Source: an uncultured Collinsella sp. (GTDB lineage Bacteria > Actinomycetota > Coriobacteriia > Coriobacteriales > Coriobacteriaceae). Taken from it: 36,668 nucleotides of DNA. The position numbers were made by a program, and so were the translations under genes. Under the pieces are notes generated by a model, which saw nothing but the letters and a program-made list of their open reading frames with translations, was not told the origin of the DNA and did no database searches. Positions 32,423-36,668 of this stretch are shown here, piece by piece. Location of the stretch: NCBI GenBank assembly GCA_958405565.1, contig CATYEN010000022.1, forward strand, positions 1-36,668, in the 5' to 3' direction. Every line of letters starts with the position of its first letter. The stretch's first letter is position 1.

Positions 32423-33460
32423 ATGGGTAAGTACATCGTTAAACGTGTGCTTCAGTTCATCCCGGTATTTTTGGGCGTTACGCTGATTCTGTTCGCCCTC
32501 CAGAATATCGTGCCGGGAGACCCGATCAAGCTGATCGGTGGAGACAAGGCTCTGTCCCCCGAGGTGGAGCTTCAGCTTCGCGTGCGCTATCACCTGGTCC
32601 AGTCGGACGAGGACGGCAACGCGATCCTTGACGAGAACGGCGATCCCGTTCAAACGTCGCTCGTGGACCGTTACGTGTATTACATGAACGGTCTGCTTCA
32701 TGGCGATTTGGGCAATTCGTATCAGCGCAAGCTGCCGGTTACGGATATCTTTGCCCAAAAGTATCCGTATACGGTCAAACTTGCCGCGTGCGCCATCGTG
32801 CTCGAGGCAATCATGGGTATCGGTGCGGGTATCATTTCGGCGGTTAAGCGTTATTCCTTCTGGGATATTTTGGTAACGCTCACCACGTCGATCCTCGTTG
32901 CTGTTCCGGCCTTCTGGCTCGGTATGTTGCTGCAGCTGTTCTTTGGCGTCATTCTCAAGGATGCCACCGGCGGTGCATTCTCCATGCCGATCTCGGGTGC
33001 CGGCGGTGCCAGCTCTCAGTATCAGGATTGGATGCACTATGTGCTTCCGACCATTACGCTGGCTTCGGTTTCGACCGCTTATGCTGCCCGCATTATGCGC
33101 TCGCAGCTGCTTGACGTCATGAACCAGGATTACATCCGTACGGCAAAGGCCAAGGGTCTCTCCAATCGCGCGATCATCGTCAAGCATGCGCTTAAGAATG
33201 CACTCATCCCCGTCGTTACCTATATCGGTGTCGACTTTGGTGGCATGCTTTCGGGCGCCATCCTGACCGAGACGGTCTTTAACTGGCCCGGTATCGGCTA
33301 TGAGGTCTATCGCGCCATTAGCATGCGTGACTGGCCCATCGTTATGGGCGGCGTTACGCTCATCGTCGTCGTCGTCATGGTGATCAACCTGCTCGTCGAC
33401 ATTAGCTATGCATTCCTCGACCCGCGCATCCGCCTTGGCGGTCCGTCGGATAAGGCCTAA
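32423..33460 (+). CDS. oppB: oligopeptide ABC transporter permease OppB
   Basis: A 345-residue permease of the DppB/OppB family. It starts with YIVKRVLQFIPVFLGVTLIL and has the usual QNIVPGDPIKLI. The coupling motif is DYIRTAKAKGLSNRAIIVKHALKNA, and about six membrane segments are visible. The extracytoplasmic loop (about 45-95) contains a charged ~25-residue insertion rich in Asp/Glu (SDEDGNAILDENGDP). GGGGAG precedes the ATG. Confidence 0.93.
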   Translation: MGKYIVKRVLQFIPVFLGVTLILFALQNIVPGDPIKLIGGDKALSPEVELQLRVRYHLVQSDEDGNAILDENGDPVQTSLVDRYVYYMNGLLHGDLGNSYQRKLPVTDIFAQKYPYTVKLAACAIVLEAIMGIGAGIISAVKRYSFWDILVTLTTSILVAVPAFWLGMLLQLFFGVILKDATGGAFSMPISGAGGASSQYQDWMHYVLPTITLASVSTAYAARIMRSQLLDVMNQDYIRTAKAKGLSNRAIIVKHALKNALIPVVTYIGVDFGGMLSGAILTETVFNWPGIGYEVYRAISMRDWPIVMGGVTLIVVVVMVINLLVDISYAFLDPRIRLGGPSDKA

Positions 33461-33474
33461 GGGAGGTACGTCTC

Positions 33475-34410
33475 ATGCAGGAAACTGATTCTCAGTCTCA
33501 GGAGCAGGCTACCGCCACCAAGGCCGCATCTGCTCCCGCCAAGTCCCGCACGCTGTGGGGCGACGCTTTTAAGCGTCTTCGCAAGAACAAGCTCGCCGTT
33601 ATCGGTGTCTGCTGGATCATCATCGTCGTATTGGTTGCCCTGACCGCAGATTTGTGGGCTAAGCCCTGGCTCGGTTCGCCGACGGCTTCCGACTCGACCA
33701 CCATGGCTGAGACGTCGTTGCTGGCTCCGTGTGCAGAGCACCCGTTTGGCACCGACGCCCTTGGCCGTGACATTCTCGTCCGCGTTATCTACGGTGCACG
33801 TGTTTCGCTTTCCGTCGGTATTATGGCCACCGCGATCTCCACGGTGATCGGTCTGGTCATGGGTGCTCTGGCCGGTTTCTATGGCGGCATCTGGGATACG
33901 ATCATCATGCGCTGTGCGGATATCTTCCTGGCGTTCCCGTACGTGCTGTTCGTTGTCGCCATGATCGCCGTTATCGGCCGTGGTCTTCAGAATGTCTTTA
34001 TCGCCATCGGTATTCTCGGCTGGCCTTCGATTGCGCGCGTCTTCCGCTCCGCAATCTTGACGGTCAAGGAAAACGACTATGTTGACGCTGCGCGCGCGAT
34101 GGGTGCATCTGATGCTCGCATCGTCGTGCGTCACATCTTCCCGAACTCCGTTGCCTCCATCGTCGTCTACGCGACTATGAACATTGGTGGCGCCATTCTG
34201 ACCGAGTCCGCTTTGTCCTTCCTCGGCATGGGCGTTATTCCGCCTACGCCTTCGTGGGGCTCCATGATTCAGGACGGTCAGCAGTATCTCCTGACTGCTC
34301 CCTGGATGATGATCATGCCCGGTCTGGCAATTCTCTCGACGGTGCTCGCTTTCACCCTGCTGGGTGACGGTCTGCGCGACGCCCTCGACGTCAAGATGAA
34401 GGACGCATAA
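33475..34410 (+). CDS. oppC: oligopeptide ABC transporter permease OppC
   Basis: A 311-residue permease of the OppC/DppC family. A polar N-terminus is followed by LRKNKLAVIGVCWIIIVVLV, the HPFGTDALGRDILVRVIYGAR motif of the family, and the coupling loop DYVDAARAMGASDARIVVRH. The last membrane span precedes LLGDGLRDALDVK. GGGAGG precedes the ATG. It forms the channel with OppB. Confidence 0.94.
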   Translation: MQETDSQSQEQATATKAASAPAKSRTLWGDAFKRLRKNKLAVIGVCWIIIVVLVALTADLWAKPWLGSPTASDSTTMAETSLLAPCAEHPFGTDALGRDILVRVIYGARVSLSVGIMATAISTVIGLVMGALAGFYGGIWDTIIMRCADIFLAFPYVLFVVAMIAVIGRGLQNVFIAIGILGWPSIARVFRSAILTVKENDYVDAARAMGASDARIVVRHIFPNSVASIVVYATMNIGGAILTESALSFLGMGVIPPTPSWGSMIQDGQQYLLTAPWMMIMPGLAILSTVLAFTLLGDGLRDALDVKMKDA

Positions 34411-34412
34411 GG

Positions 34413-35504
34413 ATGAAGAAGAACAAGAACTATGTGGACCTGAAGGACCAGCCGGTTCCCGAGGGCCAGCATCTGCTCGAGGTCGATGACCTTAAGATGT
34501 ATTTCCACACCGAGGATGGCGTCGTTCGCGCTGTCGACGGTGTCTCCTACACGCTCGATCGCGGTGAGACCCTGGGCGTCGTCGGCGAGTCCGGCTCCGG
34601 TAAGTCCGTGACCGCCATGACCATCATGGGCCTTATCTCGATGCCTCCGGGAAAGATTGAGGGAGGTGACGTTCGCTACCGCGGCCGTTCTATCCTCGAG
34701 ATGACCGAGGAAGAGATGCAGCACATTCGCGGTAACGATATCGCGATGATCTTCCAGGATCCTATGACCTCCCTGAACCCGGTCTACAAGATCGGCAAGC
34801 AGGTGGGCGAGGGCCTTCGTCTGCACCGTGGTTACTCCAAGCAGGAGGCGCTCAAGCGCGCCACCGAGCTTTTGGACCTCGTCGGTATTCCCGAGCCCGA
34901 GAAGCGCGTCAACGAGTATCCGCACCAGTTCTCCGGCGGTATGCGTCAGCGCGTCATGATCGCCATGGCTCTTGCCTGCGACCCCGATATTCTGATTGCC
35001 GACGAGCCCACGACTGCTCTGGACGTTACCATCCAGGCTCAGATTATTGAGCTTATGCAGGAGATGCAGGAGAAGAACGGTAACGCCATCATCATGATTA
35101 CCCACGACCTGGGTGTTGTCGCCGACATGGCCGACAAGATCATGGTTATGTACGCCGGTCGTCCCGTCGAGTTCGGTACTGCTGAGGAAATCTTCTACGA
35201 GAGCCGCCATCCCTACACCTGGGGTCTTATTCGTTCCATTCCGGAGCAGGCCATCGAGGAGAAGAAGCCGCTTACGCCGATTCACGGCAACCCGCCTTCG
35301 CTCATGAACCTGCCTGAGGGTTGCGTCTTCTCTCCTCGCTGCCCCTATGCGACGGACAAGTGCCGCAAGCAGCGCCCCGAGCGCGTTGTCACCGAGTCTG
35401 GTCACTACTCTGCGTGCCACTACTCCGGTGACCCCGAGTTCCTCAAGAACGCTCCTGAGACGTCCCGTACGCGCAAGGATTCCAAGAAGGGAGGCGAGGC
35501 GTAA
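34413..35504 (+). CDS. oppD: oligopeptide ABC transporter ATP-binding protein OppD
   Basis: A 363-residue ATPase. Walker A is GESGSGKS, the Q-loop MIFQDPMTSLNP, the signature FSGGMRQRVMIAMAL, Walker B ILIADEPTTALDVT and the H-loop MITHDLG. The C-terminal oligopeptide domain has the cysteine pattern GCVFSPRCPYATDKC...SACHY, which in related DppD proteins binds an Fe-S cluster. This pattern is missing from the fusion ATPase at 15427-17442. The start is 2 bases after the oppC stop. Confidence 0.95.
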   Translation: MKKNKNYVDLKDQPVPEGQHLLEVDDLKMYFHTEDGVVRAVDGVSYTLDRGETLGVVGESGSGKSVTAMTIMGLISMPPGKIEGGDVRYRGRSILEMTEEEMQHIRGNDIAMIFQDPMTSLNPVYKIGKQVGEGLRLHRGYSKQEALKRATELLDLVGIPEPEKRVNEYPHQFSGGMRQRVMIAMALACDPDILIADEPTTALDVTIQAQIIELMQEMQEKNGNAIIMITHDLGVVADMADKIMVMYAGRPVEFGTAEEIFYESRHPYTWGLIRSIPEQAIEEKKPLTPIHGNPPSLMNLPEGCVFSPRCPYATDKCRKQRPERVVTESGHYSACHYSGDPEFLKNAPETSRTRKDSKKGGEA

Positions 35505-36533
35505 ATGGCAGACAATAACGAGCGTACTCCGCTGCTGAAGGTCGAGCACCTCTCTAAGGAGTTCCCCGCAGAGTCCGGCATGTTCGCCAAGCGTTTTTCC
35601 AAGCGCGTCGTCTCTGCTGTAAATGACATCTCTTTTGAGATTTATCCGGGCGAGACCTTCGGTCTGGTTGGCGAGTCTGGTTGCGGTAAGTCCACCACGG
35701 GCCGCACCATCATGCGTCTGACCAAGCCGACTGCCGGTAAGGTGTTCTTCCAGGGCAAAGATGTTGCCGAGATGAGCAAGCATGAGATCAAGGACATGCG
35801 TCGCGAGATGCAGTTTATCTTCCAGGATCCTTATGCTTCGCTCAATCCTCGAATGACCATCGGCGAGATTGTCTCTGAGCCCATGACCATTCATGGCGTG
35901 GGTACCAAGGAAGAGCGTATCGAGCGCGTCCGCGAGCTGCTGGACGTCGTCGGTCTGAACCCCGAGCACATCAACCGCTATCCGCACGAGTTCTCGGGCG
36001 GCCAACGCCAGCGTGTCGGCATCGCCCGTGCGTTCGCTCTGAAGCCCAAGCTGATCATCTGCGACGAGCCTGTCTCTGCACTTGACGTATCCATTCAGGC
36101 CCAGGTTCTGAACCTTCTTAAGGAGCTCCAGGACAAGTTTGGTACGGCCTATCTCTTCATTGCTCACGACCTCTCTGTCGTGCAGCATATCTCCGACCGT
36201 GTTGCCGTTATGTATCTGGGTAAGATGGTCGAGGTTTCGGACTGGAAGACGCTCTATAGCGAGCCTCACCATCCGTACACGCAGTCGCTGCTGTCTGCCG
36301 TGCCGGTGCCCGATCCGGATATCCAGAAGACCCGCAAACGCATCATCCTCGCTGGCGATCCGCCGTCGCCGCTGGATCCGCCGACCGGCTGCCGTTTCCA
36401 CACGCGCTGCCCGATCGCGCAGGGCATCTGCTCCGAGAAGCTTCCCGAGTTTAAGGAAGTCGCTCCGGGCCACTGCTGCGCGTGCCACTTCGCGGAACCG
36501 TTCCCGATCAAGGAATCGCACATCGACCTGTAG
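35505..36533 (+). CDS. oppF: oligopeptide ABC transporter ATP-binding protein OppF
   Basis: A 342-residue ATPase and last gene of the operon. Walker A is GESGCGKST, followed by FIFQDPYASLNPRMT, the signature FSGGQRQRVGIARAF, Walker B LIICDEPVSALDVS and H-loop FIAHDLS. The C-terminal domain ends with the cysteine set GCRFHTRCPIAQGIC...CCACHF. The ATG directly abuts the oppD stop and GGGAGG lies within the end of oppD, which suggests coupled translation. Confidence 0.95.
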   Translation: MADNNERTPLLKVEHLSKEFPAESGMFAKRFSKRVVSAVNDISFEIYPGETFGLVGESGCGKSTTGRTIMRLTKPTAGKVFFQGKDVAEMSKHEIKDMRREMQFIFQDPYASLNPRMTIGEIVSEPMTIHGVGTKEERIERVRELLDVVGLNPEHINRYPHEFSGGQRQRVGIARAFALKPKLIICDEPVSALDVSIQAQVLNLLKELQDKFGTAYLFIAHDLSVVQHISDRVAVMYLGKMVEVSDWKTLYSEPHHPYTQSLLSAVPVPDPDIQKTRKRIILAGDPPSPLDPPTGCRFHTRCPIAQGICSEKLPEFKEVAPGHCCACHFAEPFPIKESHIDL

Positions 36534-36619
36534 CCGGTTGTTCTCGTCCGGGCCCGCCCTGGTGTTACTTTTCAGAACGTCCTCGGACATGCAAGAAACC
36601 CCCGCTGCGCACTTGAACT

Positions 36620-36659
36620 GCCTCCCATTTCTTGGACACAAGAAATGGGAGGCCTTTTT
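36620..36659 (+). terminator. intrinsic terminator of the opp operon
   Basis: A perfect 14-bp stem (36620-36633 with 36640-36653) encloses a 6-base loop and leads, after one C, into five T residues. It is the strongest terminator in the window. Confidence 0.9.
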
Positions 36660-36668
36660 ATGGCTGGA

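Noticed and set aside
34278..36641. Long minus-strand open frame (about 790 codons) opposite oppC, oppD and oppF
   Set aside because: The same codon-bias effect: it crosses three genes and the operon terminator, with no family motif.
1..36668. CRISPR arrays, tRNA or rRNA genes, insertion sequences, phage attachment sites
   Set aside because: No spaced direct repeats, no cloverleaf or rRNA signature, and no transposase or integrase were seen on either strand.

Overview
The window is a G+C-rich, gene-dense stretch of chromosome from a Gram-positive actinobacterium. It most resembles a gut Coriobacteriia of the Collinsella type. That is inferred from codon use, WhiA, the gap-pgk-tpi-secG order and the lipoprotein transporters; no rRNA is present to confirm it. 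I support 29 protein genes, one cut by the window edge. I see no tRNA, rRNA, IS element, phage gene or CRISPR array.

Left part (1-4991, minus strand): a partial FAD-dependent dehydrogenase, a BaiN/HI0933-type flavoprotein, an Mrp/ApbC Fe-S carrier ATPase and a membrane-anchored LTA-synthase-type sulfatase-fold enzyme. The sulfatase gene diverges from uvrA.

Housekeeping block (5185-12330, plus strand): uvrA, a YbaK/EbsC deacylase, the lipid II flippase murJ and uvrC. UvrC has an unusual cysteine layout. A candidate SOS box lies upstream of uvrA.

Accessory block (about 12420-23059): a peptide/nickel-family ABC importer in the order SBP, permease, permease-ATPase fusion, ATPase. This is the order I recall for the SatABCD sialic acid importer. 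It is followed by a CE7-type acetyl esterase, a paralogue of that esterase that has lost its nucleophilic serine, a DapA/NanA-family lyase, a ROK kinase and NanE. Together they read as a pathway taking up sialic acid, possibly O-acetylated, and converting it through ManNAc and ManNAc-6-P to GlcNAc-6-P. The block starts with a structured 365-bp leader and ends in a strong terminator. It separates uvrC from rapZ, genes that often sit close together in Actinobacteria.

Core block (23161-30298): rapZ and whiA are directly adjacent, without the yvcK gene usually found between them. Then come gap, pgk, tpiA, gpmI and secG. The gap promoter carries a perfect 14-bp palindrome, and a near match overlaps the putative -35 of the sialic acid transporter promoter. 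A shared LacI-type regulator is a testable idea.

Right part (30591-36533): a complete oppABCDF-type oligopeptide importer operon closed by a strong terminator. Both transporter operons have a hairpin between the binding-protein gene and the first permease gene.
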